Positions 52,240 through 62,078 are shown, counted from the first letter of the stretch. The stretch is 64,000 bases of DNA from Paenibacillus humicus NBRC 102415 (GCF_004000905.1 NZ_BIMD01000023.1:17853-81852); one strand, 5' to 3'. Translations and numbers: made by a program. Notes: generated from the sequence alone by a model not told the origin.

Positions 52240-53676
52240 ATGAATCATCCGTCCACATACCGGAATCGCCGCGTCGTCGTGCTCGGCTTGGCGCGCAGCG
52301 GAGCCGCGGTCGCCAGGCTGTTCCACCGCCTGGGAGCGAATGTAACGGTCAACGACCGCAAGCCTGCGGAAGAGAGTCCGGAAGCCGCCGAGCTGGCCGC
52401 GCTCGGAATCGAAGTCATCTGCGGGCATCATCCCGACGATCTGGTCGATGCCCAGACGGCCCTGCTCGTCAAGAATCCCGGCATTCCGTACAACGCTCCG
52501 CCTGTTGCCGCGGCGCTGGATCTTGGCGTCGAGGTCGTGACCGAGGTCGAGGTGGCGGGCCTGCTGTCGCCGGCGCCGATCATCGGCATTACCGGCAGCA
52601 ACGGCAAAACGACGACGACGACCTGGATCGGCCGCATGCTGGAAGCGGCTGGCCGGCGTCCGATCGTCGCGGGCAACATCGGCCGGCCTCTGTGCGAAGC
52701 GGCGGAAGAAGCGGATGCAGGCAGCGTGCTCGTCGCCGAGCTCAGCAGCTTCCAGCTGAAAGGCACGAGCAGCTTCCGGCCGCAGGTCGGCCTGCTGCTC
52801 AATATCGCGGAGACGCATCTCGATTATCACGGCTCGATGGACGACTACGTCGCCTCAAAAGCGAAGTTGTTCGCGAACCAGACGGAGCAGGATACAGCCG
52901 TGCTGAATGCGGACGACCCGGCTTGCGCGGCGATCGAAGCCGGCTTGAAGTCGCGCCTGATTCCGTTCTCGCTCTATCGCAGGCTCGAGAGCGGCGTCTG
53001 CATCGAGCCTCCTTACGAAGCCGCCGGGGCGCCGGACAACGCCGGCGAGCCGGAGCGGACGATCGTATACCGCAGCGGGGACGGGACGGAGCAGGCCATC
53101 GTCGCCGTCCGGGAGCTCGGCGTTCCGGGAAGGCATAACGCGGGGAACGCGCTGGCCGCCGTCGCCGCGTGCATCGCGATCGGGGTCGAGCCGGCCTTGC
53201 TTGCGGCTCCTCTCCGGGATTTCGGAGGCGTGGAGCATCGTCTCGAGTTCGTGCTCGAAGCAGCGGGAGTCCGCTACTACAACGACTCCAAAGCGACGAA
53301 CCCGGTCGCAACGCTCATGTCGACCGGTTCGTTCGAGCAGCCTTTGATCCTGATCGCGGGCGGACTCGACCGCGGCTCCGATTACATGGAGCTGCTGCCG
53401 CTGTTCGGATCCCCCAAGATCAAGGGGCTCGTCCTGCTCGGCGAGACCCGCGGCAAGCTCGCGCGGGTGGCGGAGCTGGCGGGTATGGCGAATGTGGCGG
53501 TGGTCGATGCTGAAGGTGACGCCGAATCCGTCATCCGCCAAGCGACGAAAGCCGCAGCCCGGCTCGCTTCGCCGGGGGATGCCGTCCTGCTCTCGCCGGC
53601 TTGCGCGAGCTGGGATATGTTCCCTTCGTTCGAAGACCGCGGGCGCATGTTTAAGGAATCGGCGCATACCTTGTAA
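52240..53676 (+). CDS. murD: UDP-MurNAc-L-alanine:D-glutamate ligase MurD
   Basis: This 478-aa Mur ligase has the N-terminal Rossmann segment RRVVVLGLARSGAAVARL, the ATP loop GITGSNGKTTTTTWIGRML, NIAETHLDYHGSMDDY, FNDSKATNP-like YYNDSKATNPVAT, and LLSPACASWDMF near the end. It adds D-Glu to UDP-MurNAc-L-Ala. AAAAGGAGAGAT precedes the ATG. A short insertion around residues 265-285 is Pro/Gly-rich. Confidence 0.95.
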   Translation: MNHPSTYRNRRVVVLGLARSGAAVARLFHRLGANVTVNDRKPAEESPEAAELAALGIEVICGHHPDDLVDAQTALLVKNPGIPYNAPPVAAALDLGVEVVTEVEVAGLLSPAPIIGITGSNGKTTTTTWIGRMLEAAGRRPIVAGNIGRPLCEAAEEADAGSVLVAELSSFQLKGTSSFRPQVGLLLNIAETHLDYHGSMDDYVASKAKLFANQTEQDTAVLNADDPACAAIEAGLKSRLIPFSLYRRLESGVCIEPPYEAAGAPDNAGEPERTIVYRSGDGTEQAIVAVRELGVPGRHNAGNALAAVAACIAIGVEPALLAAPLRDFGGVEHRLEFVLEAAGVRYYNDSKATNPVATLMSTGSFEQPLILIAGGLDRGSDYMELLPLFGSPKIKGLVLLGETRGKLARVAELAGMANVAVVDAEGDAESVIRQATKAAARLASPGDAVLLSPACASWDMFPSFEDRGRMFKESAHTL

Positions 53677-53720
53677 GTAGGGGGCTTGTCCCTACTTTCC
53701 CATGCCTGAGGTGGTGCGTC

Positions 53721-54818
53721 ATGCCCAAAGTCCGGTCGGCTCCGGACGTATGGCTAGTCGGAGCGATAGCATTGATTCTTTCCGTTGGACTCGTCATGGT
53801 CTACAGCGCCAGCGCGGTCCGCGCGTTCCAGGAATTCGGCGATCCCTACTATTTCGTCAAGCGCCAGGCGATCTTTGCCGTTCTCGGCATCGGAGCCATG
53901 ATCTTCACGATGAACGCCGACTACCATGTCTGGAAAAAATACGCAAAGCCCGTCCTGCTCGTCTGCTTCGGGCTGCTGGTCCTCGTGCTTATTCCCGGCG
54001 TCGGCGTCGTTCGCGGCGGCGCCCGCAGCTGGCTCGGCATCAGCTCCTTCGGCATCCAGCCGTCGGAGTTCATGAAGCTCGGCATGATTCTGTTCCTCGC
54101 CAAGATGCTGTCCGACAACCAGCAGCGGATCACGCTGTTCGCCAAAGGACTGCTGCCGCCGCTCGCTCTCATGGGAACGGCCTTCGGCATGATCATGCTG
54201 CAGCCGGATCTCGGGACGGGCAGCGTCATGATGGGCGCCTCGCTGCTCGTGCTGTTCGTGGCGGGAGCTCGGCTGAAGCATCTCGGCGGACTCGCGATGA
54301 TCGGGGCGGCGGGATTCGTCGGCCTCATCCTGGCGGCGCCTTACCGGCTCAAGCGGATCACGTCGTTCCTGGACCCTTGGCAGGATCCGCTCGGCGCCGG
54401 CTACCAGATCATCCAATCGCTGTATGCGATCGCCCCGGGCGGGCTGGTCGGTCTCGGCCTCGGCATGAGCCGGCAGAAGTACAGCTACCTGCCCGAGCCG
54501 CAGACCGACTTCATCTTCTCCATCCTGGCGGAGGAGCTCGGCTTCATCGGGGGAGGCGCCCTGATCTTCCTGTTCCTGATCCTGGTCTGGAGAGGGATGC
54601 GGGCGGCCATCTATGCCCCGGATACGTTCGGCAGCCTGCTGGCGGCAGGCATTACCGGCATCGTCGCCGTGCAGGTGCTGATCAATATCGGCGTCGTCAT
54701 CGGCCTCATGCCGGTCACAGGCATCACGCTGCCGCTCGTCAGCTACGGCGGATCTTCTTTGACCCTGCTTTTGACCGCACTAGGAATTTTGCTCAATATA
54801 TCCCGTTACTCGAGGTGA
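53721..54818 (+). CDS. spoVE: SEDS glycosyltransferase SpoVE (FtsW/RodA family)
   Basis: This 365-aa protein has about ten membrane segments and SEDS motifs: GLVMVYSASAV, GGARSWLG, FGIQPSEFMKLGMILFLA, RITSFLDPW, and LPLVSYGGSS. SEDS proteins polymerise lipid II. In this position, before murG and alongside spoVD, the B. subtilis gene is spoVE, which makes spore cortex with SpoVD. A separate vegetative FtsW is presumably elsewhere; if not, this one could serve division. The frame of murG is also open through this gene, which is coincidence. Confidence 0.9.
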   Translation: MPKVRSAPDVWLVGAIALILSVGLVMVYSASAVRAFQEFGDPYYFVKRQAIFAVLGIGAMIFTMNADYHVWKKYAKPVLLVCFGLLVLVLIPGVGVVRGGARSWLGISSFGIQPSEFMKLGMILFLAKMLSDNQQRITLFAKGLLPPLALMGTAFGMIMLQPDLGTGSVMMGASLLVLFVAGARLKHLGGLAMIGAAGFVGLILAAPYRLKRITSFLDPWQDPLGAGYQIIQSLYAIAPGGLVGLGLGMSRQKYSYLPEPQTDFIFSILAEELGFIGGGALIFLFLILVWRGMRAAIYAPDTFGSLLAAGITGIVAVQVLINIGVVIGLMPVTGITLPLVSYGGSSLTLLLTALGILLNISRYSR

Positions 54819-54823
54819 ACATC

Positions 54824-55930
54824 ATGCGAATCGTACTGACCGGAGGAGGAACCGGGGGGCATATCTATCCCGCCTTGGCCATCGGCAAGCAGATGCAGCA
54901 GGAAGAGCCTCAGACGGAGCTGCTCTATATCGGCACGAGCCGCGGGCTTGAGAGCCGGATCGTACCGGAGGCGGGCGTGCGCTTCGAGGCGGTGGAAATC
55001 ACCGGCTTCAGGCGCAAGCTGTCGGTCGAGAACGTCAGGACCGTCATCCGCTTCATGAAGGGAGTCAGCCGGTCCAAGGAGCTGCTGAAGGCTTTCAAGC
55101 CCGACGCGGTCGTAGGGACCGGCGGTTATGTATGCGGGCCCGTCATGTATGCAGCCGCGAGGCTCGGCATCCCGACGCTCGTCCATGAGCAGAATGCCGT
55201 TCCCGGGCTTACCAACAAGTTTTTGTCCCGTTACGCCGATTGCGTGGCGGTGAGCTTCGAAGCTTCGGCCGCTTCATTCGGCAAGGCGAAGCGCACCGTC
55301 TATGCCGGCAACCCATGCGCTTCCCATGTCGTCAAGGCAAGCCGCAGCAAAGGCTACGCTTCGCTCGGCATCGCCGAGGGGAGCCGCATCGTGCTCGTCG
55401 TAGGCGGCAGCAGGGGGGCGCAGGCCATCAATGACGCGATGGTCGCCATGGCGCCGGCCGCGGCCCGCTCCAGAGCCGTCCATTATGTTTTTGTGACCGG
55501 AGAAAGCTATTACGAACGCACCTCCGCGGCCATCAAGGAGGCGGCGCCGGGCATCACCAATCATCTTCATGTCCTGCCTTATCTTCATAACATGCCCGAG
55601 GTGCTGGCCGCCTCCACGCTGGTCGTCGGGCGGGCCGGCGCTTCGTCGCTGGCCGAGCTGACGGCTCTCGGATTGCCGTCCATCTTGATTCCGTCGCCCA
55701 ATGTGACGAATAACCATCAGGAAGCCAATGCCCGCAATCTCGCAGACGCGGGGGCGGCCGAGCTGATGCTTGAGCGTGAACTCAGCGGTGACGGCCTATG
55801 GAGCCGCATCGAAGCGATATTGCAGGACAGCGCCGGACTGCAGCGCATGAAGGAAGCGTCGCGGAAGCTCGGCATGCCGGGATCCGCTTCGATCCTGACT
55901 GCGGAGCTGCGCAGGCTGGCGAAGAAATAA
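54824..55930 (+). CDS. murG: Lipid II synthase MurG (GlcNAc transferase)
   Basis: This 368-aa GT28 glycosyltransferase starts MRIVLTGGGTGGHIYPALAI, the MurG G-loop. It contains VGTGGYVCGPVMYAA, PTLVHEQNAVPGLTNKFLS, VVGGSRGAQAIND, and RAGASSLAELTALGLPSILIP. It adds GlcNAc to lipid I to give lipid II. ATG 54824 lies 5 bases after the spoVE stop with GAGGTGAAC as ribosome site. The frame is open 1.1 kb upstream, but only this segment is MurG-like. Confidence 0.96.
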   Translation: MRIVLTGGGTGGHIYPALAIGKQMQQEEPQTELLYIGTSRGLESRIVPEAGVRFEAVEITGFRRKLSVENVRTVIRFMKGVSRSKELLKAFKPDAVVGTGGYVCGPVMYAAARLGIPTLVHEQNAVPGLTNKFLSRYADCVAVSFEASAASFGKAKRTVYAGNPCASHVVKASRSKGYASLGIAEGSRIVLVVGGSRGAQAINDAMVAMAPAAARSRAVHYVFVTGESYYERTSAAIKEAAPGITNHLHVLPYLHNMPEVLAASTLVVGRAGASSLAELTALGLPSILIPSPNVTNNHQEANARNLADAGAAELMLERELSGDGLWSRIEAILQDSAGLQRMKEASRKLGMPGSASILTAELRRLAKK

Positions 55931-55952
55931 AAGGCGAGAAGCGGGGTGCGGG

Positions 55953-56083
55953 CGGGCTCCTGTCACCATAGAGCCCGGGGAGGCATAGGATATCAGCATA
56001 ATCGTGTCCGTCACCTAAGGGCGGCCGGTTACCGCATTCCTACAGGGAGTGCGGGCATTCACCGAAGCCCGCGAGGGCTTCGG
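55953..56083 (+). other. Three successive hairpins in the murG-murB spacer
   Basis: CGGGCTC/GAGCCCG (55953-55977), CCGCATTCC/GGAGTGCGG (56032-56054) and CCGAAGCCC/GGGCTTCGG with a GCGA tetraloop (56062-56083) follow one another in the 209-base spacer. None is followed by a T-run. The remaining bases hold the AAGGAGGAAC ribosome site of murB. Confidence 0.5.
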
Positions 56084-56139
56084 GCTGCAGCCTGACAGCC
56101 TTGCCCCGCCTTGAGCACCGCGAATGAAGGAGGAACACC

Positions 56140-57051
56140 ATGAAAGCTTGGATGCAAGAGCTGGAAGAAGCCCGTGTGGGCGACATCAGCCAGCAGGTCC
56201 CGCTCTCGTCGCTTACGACGTGGAGAATCGGCGGACCGGCCGATGCCGTGGTTGTCCCGAGCGGCAAGGAAGAGCTGGCAAGAACGATTCGCATTCTGCG
56301 CAGGCACGAAGTGCCCTGGATGACGCTTGGAAAGGGTTCCAACATGCTCGTCTCGGACAAAGGAATCCGCGGCGTCGTCATCAGGCCGGGGTCTGCGCTG
56401 GATTTCGCGGAATTCGACGGCCCGCTCGTGCGTGCCGGAGCCGCGTATCCGTTCGTCACGCTTGCAGTTAAAGCCGGCAGGAAAGGGCTGACGGGACTGG
56501 AATTCGCCGGGGGAATTCCAGGCACGGTAGGCGGTGCCGTCTATATGAATGCGGGAGCCCATGGATCCGATGTGTCGCGTATATTCAAATCAGCCGACAT
56601 TGTGCTGGAGACAGGGGAATTGGTGACGTGGGGACCGGAGGAGATGAAGTTCTCTTACCGCCATTCGAGACTGCAGGAGGAGGCTAGCCGCGGCATCGTC
56701 GTGGAAGCTCTCTTCGAGCTCGAGAGAGGAGAGGCCGGAGAGATCACGTCTGCGATGGCTGCTCACAAAGATCGGCGCAGAGCCACGCAGCCGCTGCATC
56801 AGCCGAGCTGCGGAAGCGTCTTCCGCAATCCTCCCGGCACCTATGCCGCGAAGCTGATCGAAGAAGCCGGGCTCAAAGGCTATTCGGTAGGCGGAGCCCA
56901 GGTGTCGACCTTGCACGCCAATTTCATTGTCAACACCGGCCAGGCGGCGGCTGAAGACGTCCTCACCCTGATCGCCCATATTCGCGGCACGGTCAAGGAC
57001 CGTACCGGCATTGACTTGAAGCCGGAAGTATTGGTGGTGGGTGAGCGGTAA
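56140..57051 (+). CDS. murB: UDP-N-acetylenolpyruvoylglucosamine reductase MurB
   Basis: This 303-aa FAD enzyme has LTTWRIGGPADAVVVP, LGKGSNMLVSDKGIRG, GLEFAGGIPGTVGGAVYMNA, the catalytic Ser in QPSCGSVFRNPPG, and LIEEAGLKGYSVGGAQVS with HANFIVN. It is the short type II MurB. It reduces UDP-GlcNAc-enolpyruvate to UDP-MurNAc. AAGGAGGAACACC precedes the ATG. It is followed by murA, which carries out the preceding step of the same pathway. Confidence 0.95.
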   Translation: MKAWMQELEEARVGDISQQVPLSSLTTWRIGGPADAVVVPSGKEELARTIRILRRHEVPWMTLGKGSNMLVSDKGIRGVVIRPGSALDFAEFDGPLVRAGAAYPFVTLAVKAGRKGLTGLEFAGGIPGTVGGAVYMNAGAHGSDVSRIFKSADIVLETGELVTWGPEEMKFSYRHSRLQEEASRGIVVEALFELERGEAGEITSAMAAHKDRRRATQPLHQPSCGSVFRNPPGTYAAKLIEEAGLKGYSVGGAQVSTLHANFIVNTGQAAAEDVLTLIAHIRGTVKDRTGIDLKPEVLVVGER

Positions 57052-57066
57052 CTTGGAGGTGTAGGT

Positions 57067-58350
57067 TTGGACAAATTGGTGATTGAAGGCGGGCAACCTC
57101 TCTCAGGAACCATTGCTATCCAAGGGGCGAAAAACGCAGCTCTGCCGATACTGGCAGGCAGCATGCTCGCCAGCGGCACGGTCGTCATCGATTCGGTGCC
57201 GCAGCTGCTCGATATAGAAGTCATGCTGCACATCTTGCAGGAGCTCGGTTGCCGCGCGGAACATGTCGGCGACACCGTCACGATCAATACGGCGACGGCA
57301 TACCAGGCCCATATCCCCGAAAAGCTGATGGGTCAGATGCGTTCCTCCATTTTTCTGATGGGACCTCTGCTCGCCCGGTTCGGGGAAGTCCATCTCTACC
57401 AGCCCGGCGGCTGCGCGATCGGAGAGCGGAAGATCGACCTTCATCTCGAAGGGCTGCGTTCGCTGGGCGCCGAGATCGAGGAATATGGGGATCGGATTTC
57501 CTGCCGGGCGGAGAAGCTGCGCGGTGCCGATATTCATCTCGGCTTTCCCAGCGTAGGCGCGACGGAGAACATCATGATGGCCGCTGCGCTCGCAGAGGGC
57601 AGAACGACGATAACGGGAGCTGCCAGGGAGCCGGAAATCCAGGATCTTCAGCATTTCCTCAACGCTATGGGCGCGCGCATTATCGGAGCGGGGACGGATA
57701 CGATTACGATCGAAGGGGTCGAATCGCTCACTCCATGCCGCTATCGGGTCATTCCGGACCGGATCGTGGCCGGCACCGTCATGGTAGCTGCCGCTGCGAC
57801 CAAAGGAAAGGTTACGCTGACGAACACGAGGCCGGCGCATCTGTCTTCCCTGATCCATGTGCTCCGGCGCGCCGGAGTCGGCATCGGCATCGAGGGAGAC
57901 GCCATCACCGTCGGAACGTCGGCAAGGCCGAAGGCGGTCGAGCGGATCGTCACTTCTCCCTATCCGGCCTTCCCGACGGATCTTCAATCGCAGGTTATGG
58001 TGCTGCTTGCTCTGGCCGACGGCACGAGCATCATGAAGGAAACGATTTTCGAGGGCCGCTTCAAGCATGTCGACGAGCTCAGCCGCATGGGAGCGGATAT
58101 CCGCGTCGATCTCAACGCGGCCGTCATCCGGGGCGTATCCAGGCTGTACGGGGCAACGGTCGAAGCGACGGACCTGCGGGCCGGCGCCGCTCTCGTCATC
58201 GCCGGACTTGCGGCCAATGGGCGCACAGTCGTCGAGCAGGTGCATCATATCGACCGCGGCTACGACAGCATCGAATCCATGCTTGCGCGGCTTGGCGCAC
58301 GGATTGTCCGCAGCGCGCCGGTTCCGGACAACGGAGCCGTACCGGGCTGA
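57067..58350 (+). CDS. murA: UDP-N-acetylglucosamine 1-carboxyvinyltransferase MurA
   Basis: This 427-aa enolpyruvyl transferase starts MDKLVIEGGQPLSGTIAIQG with a KNAALPIL motif. It has the catalytic, fosfomycin-target Cys near C116 in GGCAIGERKIDLHLEG, and FPTDLQSQVMVLLALADG. It transfers enolpyruvate to UDP-GlcNAc, the committed step of peptidoglycan synthesis. The start is TTG at 57067, 6 bases after GGAGGTGTA. It lies between murB and divIB, as in several Bacillales clusters. Confidence 0.95.
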   Translation: MDKLVIEGGQPLSGTIAIQGAKNAALPILAGSMLASGTVVIDSVPQLLDIEVMLHILQELGCRAEHVGDTVTINTATAYQAHIPEKLMGQMRSSIFLMGPLLARFGEVHLYQPGGCAIGERKIDLHLEGLRSLGAEIEEYGDRISCRAEKLRGADIHLGFPSVGATENIMMAAALAEGRTTITGAAREPEIQDLQHFLNAMGARIIGAGTDTITIEGVESLTPCRYRVIPDRIVAGTVMVAAAATKGKVTLTNTRPAHLSSLIHVLRRAGVGIGIEGDAITVGTSARPKAVERIVTSPYPAFPTDLQSQVMVLLALADGTSIMKETIFEGRFKHVDELSRMGADIRVDLNAAVIRGVSRLYGATVEATDLRAGAALVIAGLAANGRTVVEQVHHIDRGYDSIESMLARLGARIVRSAPVPDNGAVPG

Positions 58351-58477
58351 TCTTCAAGGGATATCCCGTGCCGGAGCTTCTGCCCGCGGACGCCGATGCA
58401 ATAGAACCGAAATGTGCTGCCGCAAAACGGCTCTCCGCGCGGGCGGAGACCGTTTCGCGGCTGAAGGAGGGACAAGC

Positions 58478-59230
58478 TTGGCTGAATTGATCCCGATCTT
58501 GAAGGATCCGCCGCCGAAGCGGAGGGGCAACCGGAAACTCGTCTTCATCCTGGTGCTTCTATTCCTTATTTTATTATCGATCCTTTTCTTTAATTCCTCG
58601 ATCAGCAAGGTCAGCGTCGTCACGGTCGAGGGCGAGCAGTTCACGACGGAAGCGCGGATCCGCGAGGCGGCAAGCGTTCGTGCCGGAGACGCCTTTTTCG
58701 GCACTCTTTCCTCCAGCGTGGAGCACCGGATCCGGAAGCTCGGCTCGGTCAAGGAAGTCAAGGTGGCCAAAACCTTTCCCGGACAGATCAAAATCACGGT
58801 CGAGGAATATCCGCCGGTAGCGTTTGAGCTCGCTGCGAACGGCCAGCTGAGCGCCATATTGGCGAGCGGCTCCATCATCCAGGCCGACCAGGCCAAAGCG
58901 GTCGTGGACAAGCCGGTCCTGTCGGGATGGAAGAAGGACGATTCCGTGAAGGGCGAGCTGTGCAGGCAGCTTGCCCTGATCGATCCTGCCGCTCTCGGCA
59001 ATTTATCGGAAATCATGCCTTCTCCGACCGAATCCTACCCGGACCGGATCCGCATCTATACCCGCAACGGCTTCGAAGTCATTACGGCCGCCTCCTTGCT
59101 CAAGGATAAGATCGACACGCTGAATTCGGTCGTCGAGGAGCGGGATCCCGGCCGGGTCACGCTGCTGCTTGCGGATACCTATTCGCCGTTCGTGCAAGCC
59201 GCGGGCAGCTCGGAGGAAGCCGGACCATGA
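58478..59230 (+). CDS. divIB: Cell division protein DivIB/FtsQ
   Basis: This 250-aa protein has a basic, Pro-rich cytoplasmic N terminus, one membrane segment near residues 22-43 (LVFILVLLFLILLSILFF), a POTRA domain (ISKVSVVTVEGEQFTTEARI to VEEYPPVAFEL) and a beta domain. It belongs to the FtsL-DivIC-DivIB subcomplex of the divisome. The start is TTG at 58478 with AAGGAGGGAC 8 bases upstream. The frame is open back to 58067 inside murA, but that portion is not DivIB-like. Confidence 0.9.
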   Translation: MAELIPILKDPPPKRRGNRKLVFILVLLFLILLSILFFNSSISKVSVVTVEGEQFTTEARIREAASVRAGDAFFGTLSSSVEHRIRKLGSVKEVKVAKTFPGQIKITVEEYPPVAFELAANGQLSAILASGSIIQADQAKAVVDKPVLSGWKKDDSVKGELCRQLALIDPAALGNLSEIMPSPTESYPDRIRIYTRNGFEVITAASLLKDKIDTLNSVVEERDPGRVTLLLADTYSPFVQAAGSSEEAGP

Positions 59231-59544
59231 AGCAAAGCCGCTTGGCTCCCGCTCTTTTATTTCGCCCTAAAGAATGGTAGAATTTAAGATATGGCATTTT
59301 TCCTAGATGATCATGCCTTTAGTCCCTCGGCGAGCCATCTCCGCAGCGGCTTCGGACTCGCTTCCGGCGAGCGGCGAGAGTGCCGAGACGGCCGCCCCTC
59401 CTTCATTTTTTTTCTTTGCTGGGTTGAATTGGCAGGCGAAAAAAATGTAGAAAAAAGAGGGAAAATATTAACTGTGTTGAATATGTAGGATCAGATTAAA
59501 AAGGAATACCGATAAATGCGACCCGAAACGGAGGTGCCGCGGAA
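59231..59544 (+). other. divIB-ftsA intergenic region, no convincing gene
   Basis: GGCAT/ATGCC (59293-59317) followed by TTT is a weak terminator-like hairpin. CTCGC-TTCCG-GCGAG (59357-59371) sits inside a larger CTCGGC/GCCGAG pairing (59326-59387). A 65-codon open frame from 59291 has no ribosome site or recognisable content and is not called. The B. subtilis genes ylxW, ylxX and sbp, which occupy this interval, are absent. The ftsA ribosome site is GGAGGTG near 59530. The ftsAZ promoter could not be fixed. Confidence 0.5.
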
Positions 59545-60786
59545 TTGGGCAATAACGACATCATTGTCAGTTTGGACATCGGTACATCCAAGGTTCGAGT
59601 TATTATTGGCGAAGTGACAGGCGGAGCCATTAATATAATTGGGGTTGGATCGTCCGACTCGGAAGGCATCCGCAAGGGAGCCATCGTAGACATCGACCAG
59701 ACCGTCAAGTCGATCCGCAACGCGGTCGAGCATGCGGAGAGAATGGTCGACATTCAGATTTCGGAAGTGTACGTAGGCATTCAGGGGAATCATATCGCGC
59801 TCCAGAGCAACCACGGCGTCGTGGCTGTTTCCAACGAGGATCGCGAGATCGGCGAGGAAGACATCGAGCGCGTGCTGCAGGCGGCCAAGGTCGTGGCGCT
59901 GCCACCGGAACGCGAAATCATCAATCTCGTGCCCAAGCAGTATCTGGTCGACGGGCTTGAAGGCATTTCGGATCCGCGCGGCATGATCGGCGTCCGTCTC
60001 GAAGTGGAATCCACCATCGTGACCGGAGCGAAGACGGCCATACATAATCTGATCCGCTGCGTGGAGAAGGCAGGGCTGCACATCTCCGGCATCATCCTGA
60101 TGTCGCTGGCGTCCGGCATGATGTCCCTCAGCAAGGATGAGAAGTCGATGGGAACGGCCATCGTCGACATCGGCGCGGGATCCACGACTCTGTCGATCTT
60201 CGATCAGGGCGGCCTGGCCGCCACGTCGACGCTGCCGGTCGGCGGGGAATTCGTCACCAATGATATCTCCTACGGCCTTCGCACGCAGACGGAGCAAGCG
60301 GAGAAGATCAAGCTCAAGTACGGCTGCGCATCCGTGTACGACGCCGCGGAGGACCAGCGCTTCAAGGTGACGCGGCTCGGCTCCAACGTCGAGAAGGAAT
60401 TCTCCCAGGTCGATCTGGCGAACATCATCGAGCCGCGCATGGCCGAGATCTTCTACATGATCCGGCAGGAAGTCCGCCGTTTGGGCTATGCCCAAAAAAT
60501 CCAGGGCTACGTGCTCACCGGAGGCACAGTGAACTTGCCGGGCACGCTGACCGTGGCGCAGCAGGAGCTGGAATCTTCCGTCCGCATCGCCGTCCCGGAC
60601 TTCATCGGCGTACGCGACCCGGCCTTCGGCAGCGGAGTCGGAATGATCCAATATGTGAGCAAGCATATGACGATTCGCAATTCGGGAGCGGTCAAGAAGC
60701 AGGCAAGCCGCAAGACGGGAACCGCAGCCCCCGCTAAACCCGGCATGATTGAACGAATCAAGAACATGTTCAGCGAATTCATCTGA
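59545..60786 (+). CDS. ftsA: Cell division protein FtsA
   Basis: This 413-aa actin-like ATPase has phosphate-1 motif [16 protein letters not shown], the 1C domain, [18 protein letters not shown] [20 protein letters not shown], and GGTVNLPG (adenosine motif). The C-terminal amphipathic helix is [15 protein letters not shown], which attaches FtsZ filaments to the membrane. The start is TTG at 59545 with ACGGAGGTG 9 bases upstream, and gives [13 protein letters not shown], matching homologues. It is 14 bases before ftsZ. Confidence 0.95.
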   Translation: MGNNDIIVSLDIGTSKVRVIIGEVTGGAINIIGVGSSDSEGIRKGAIVDIDQTVKSIRNAVEHAERMVDIQISEVYVGIQGNHIALQSNHGVVAVSNEDREIGEEDIERVLQAAKVVALPPEREIINLVPKQYLVDGLEGISDPRGMIGVRLEVESTIVTGAKTAIHNLIRCVEKAGLHISGIILMSLASGMMSLSKDEKSMGTAIVDIGAGSTTLSIFDQGGLAATSTLPVGGEFVTNDISYGLRTQTEQAEKIKLKYGCASVYDAAEDQRFKVTRLGSNVEKEFSQVDLANIIEPRMAEIFYMIRQEVRRLGYAQKIQGYVLTGGTVNLPGTLTVAQQELESSVRIAVPDFIGVRDPAFGSGVGMIQYVSKHMTIRNSGAVKKQASRKTGTAAPAKPGMIERIKNMFSEFI

Positions 60787-60800
60787 TCGGGGGAAATAGA

Positions 60801-61928
60801 ATGTTGGAGTTCGATATTGACTTGGAACAGCTGGCACAAATTAAAGTCATCGGTGTCGGGGGCGGCGGCAGCAATGCGGTGAACCGGATGATCGACAACG
60901 GAGTGAAGGGCGTGGAGTTCATTACGGTGAACACCGACGCCCAGGCGCTCCACCTTGCCAAGGCGGAGCATAAGCTCCAGATCGGCGACAAGCTTACGCG
61001 CGGCCTCGGAGCGGGCGCGAATCCGGAGGTCGGCAAAAAAGCGGCCGAGGAATCCCGCGATCTCGTCGCCGCTACGCTCAAAGGCGCGGACATGGTATTC
61101 GTGACGGCCGGCATGGGCGGCGGCACCGGTACCGGCGCTGCTCCCGTCATCGCCGAAATCGCCCGCGAATGCGGAGCGCTGACGGTCGGCGTCGTCACCC
61201 GACCGTTCACCTTCGAGGGCCGCAAGCGCTCGAACCAGGCCGAGAACGGCATCGAGGCGCTGAAGGAAAAGGTCGACACGCTGATCATCATCCCGAACGA
61301 CCGCCTGCTTGAGATCGTCGACAAAAAGACGCCGATGCTCGAGGCGTTCCGCGAAGCCGACAACGTGCTTCGCCAGGCCGTCCAAGGCATCTCCGACCTC
61401 ATTGCCGTACCGGGCCTGATCAACCTCGACTTCGCCGACGTGAAGACGATCATGACCGAGCGCGGCTCCGCCCTCATGGGCATCGGCATCGCGACCGGCG
61501 AGAACCGCGCGGCCGAGGCTGCCCGCAAGGCGATCCAGAGCCCGCTGCTCGAAACGTCGATCGACGGAGCCCGCGGAGTCATCATGAACATCACCGGCGG
61601 CATGAACCTGTCGCTGTACGAGGTGAACGAAGCGGCCGAGATCGTCATCGAGGCTTCCGATCCGGAGGTCAACATGATCTTCGGCGCGATCATCGACGAG
61701 GACTTCAAGGACGAGATCAAGGTCACCGTCATCGCGACAGGCTTCGAGCACAAGGCGGCGCCTGTTCAGCCGGCCCGCCGCCCGCAGACGCAAACTCATG
61801 GAGCCGCTCCTGAGCCTCAGGAGCAGCGCGCCCCTCAGCCGAGCGCCAAGCCGTTCACCAATACGCCGAGCGACCAGCTGGAGATTCCCGCTTTCCTGCG
61901 CAACAACCGCCCGCGCGGCGACCGCTGA
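60801..61928 (+). CDS. ftsZ: Cell division protein FtsZ
   Basis: This 375-aa tubulin homologue has [19 protein letters not shown], the GTP-binding GGGTGTG near residues 106-112, [18 protein letters not shown], and the C-terminal linker (Pro/Gln-rich, about residues 318-350). It ends in [18 protein letters not shown], the conserved tail that binds FtsA. It forms the division ring. GGGGGAAATAGA precedes the ATG. A strong terminator follows, closing the dcw cluster. Confidence 0.98.
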   Translation: MLEFDIDLEQLAQIKVIGVGGGGSNAVNRMIDNGVKGVEFITVNTDAQALHLAKAEHKLQIGDKLTRGLGAGANPEVGKKAAEESRDLVAATLKGADMVFVTAGMGGGTGTGAAPVIAEIARECGALTVGVVTRPFTFEGRKRSNQAENGIEALKEKVDTLIIIPNDRLLEIVDKKTPMLEAFREADNVLRQAVQGISDLIAVPGLINLDFADVKTIMTERGSALMGIGIATGENRAAEAARKAIQSPLLETSIDGARGVIMNITGGMNLSLYEVNEAAEIVIEASDPEVNMIFGAIIDEDFKDEIKVTVIATGFEHKAAPVQPARRPQTQTHGAAPEPQEQRAPQPSAKPFTNTPSDQLEIPAFLRNNRPRGDR

Positions 61929-61944
61929 TCCGCAGTCCCTACCC

Positions 61945-61979
61945 AGACCGCATCTTCCGACGGAAGATGCGGTCTTTTT
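61945..61979 (+). terminator. Rho-independent terminator after ftsZ
   Basis: AGACCGCATCTTCC (61945-61958) pairs perfectly with GGAAGATGCGGTCT (61962-61975) around three bases, followed by TTTTT. Confidence 0.93.
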
Positions 61980-62078
61980 CTATGCCTAAAAAACGACAAG
62001 GCCCCGGTTAAAGCCTTGTTCATCTTCATTTTATCGTGGTCGAAAAGAGGAGAATCAGCTCCGCCGCGCCTCTAAGCT

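Noticed and set aside
53702..54823. Open frame through spoVE continuous with murG, suggesting a 742-aa fusion
   Set aside because: The first 374 codons read as Arg/Pro/His-rich shadow of spoVE. MurG similarity begins exactly at ATG 54824, which has its own ribosome site.
59291..59488. 65-codon ORF between divIB and ftsA
   Set aside because: No ribosome site, odd composition, and it overlaps the hairpin region.
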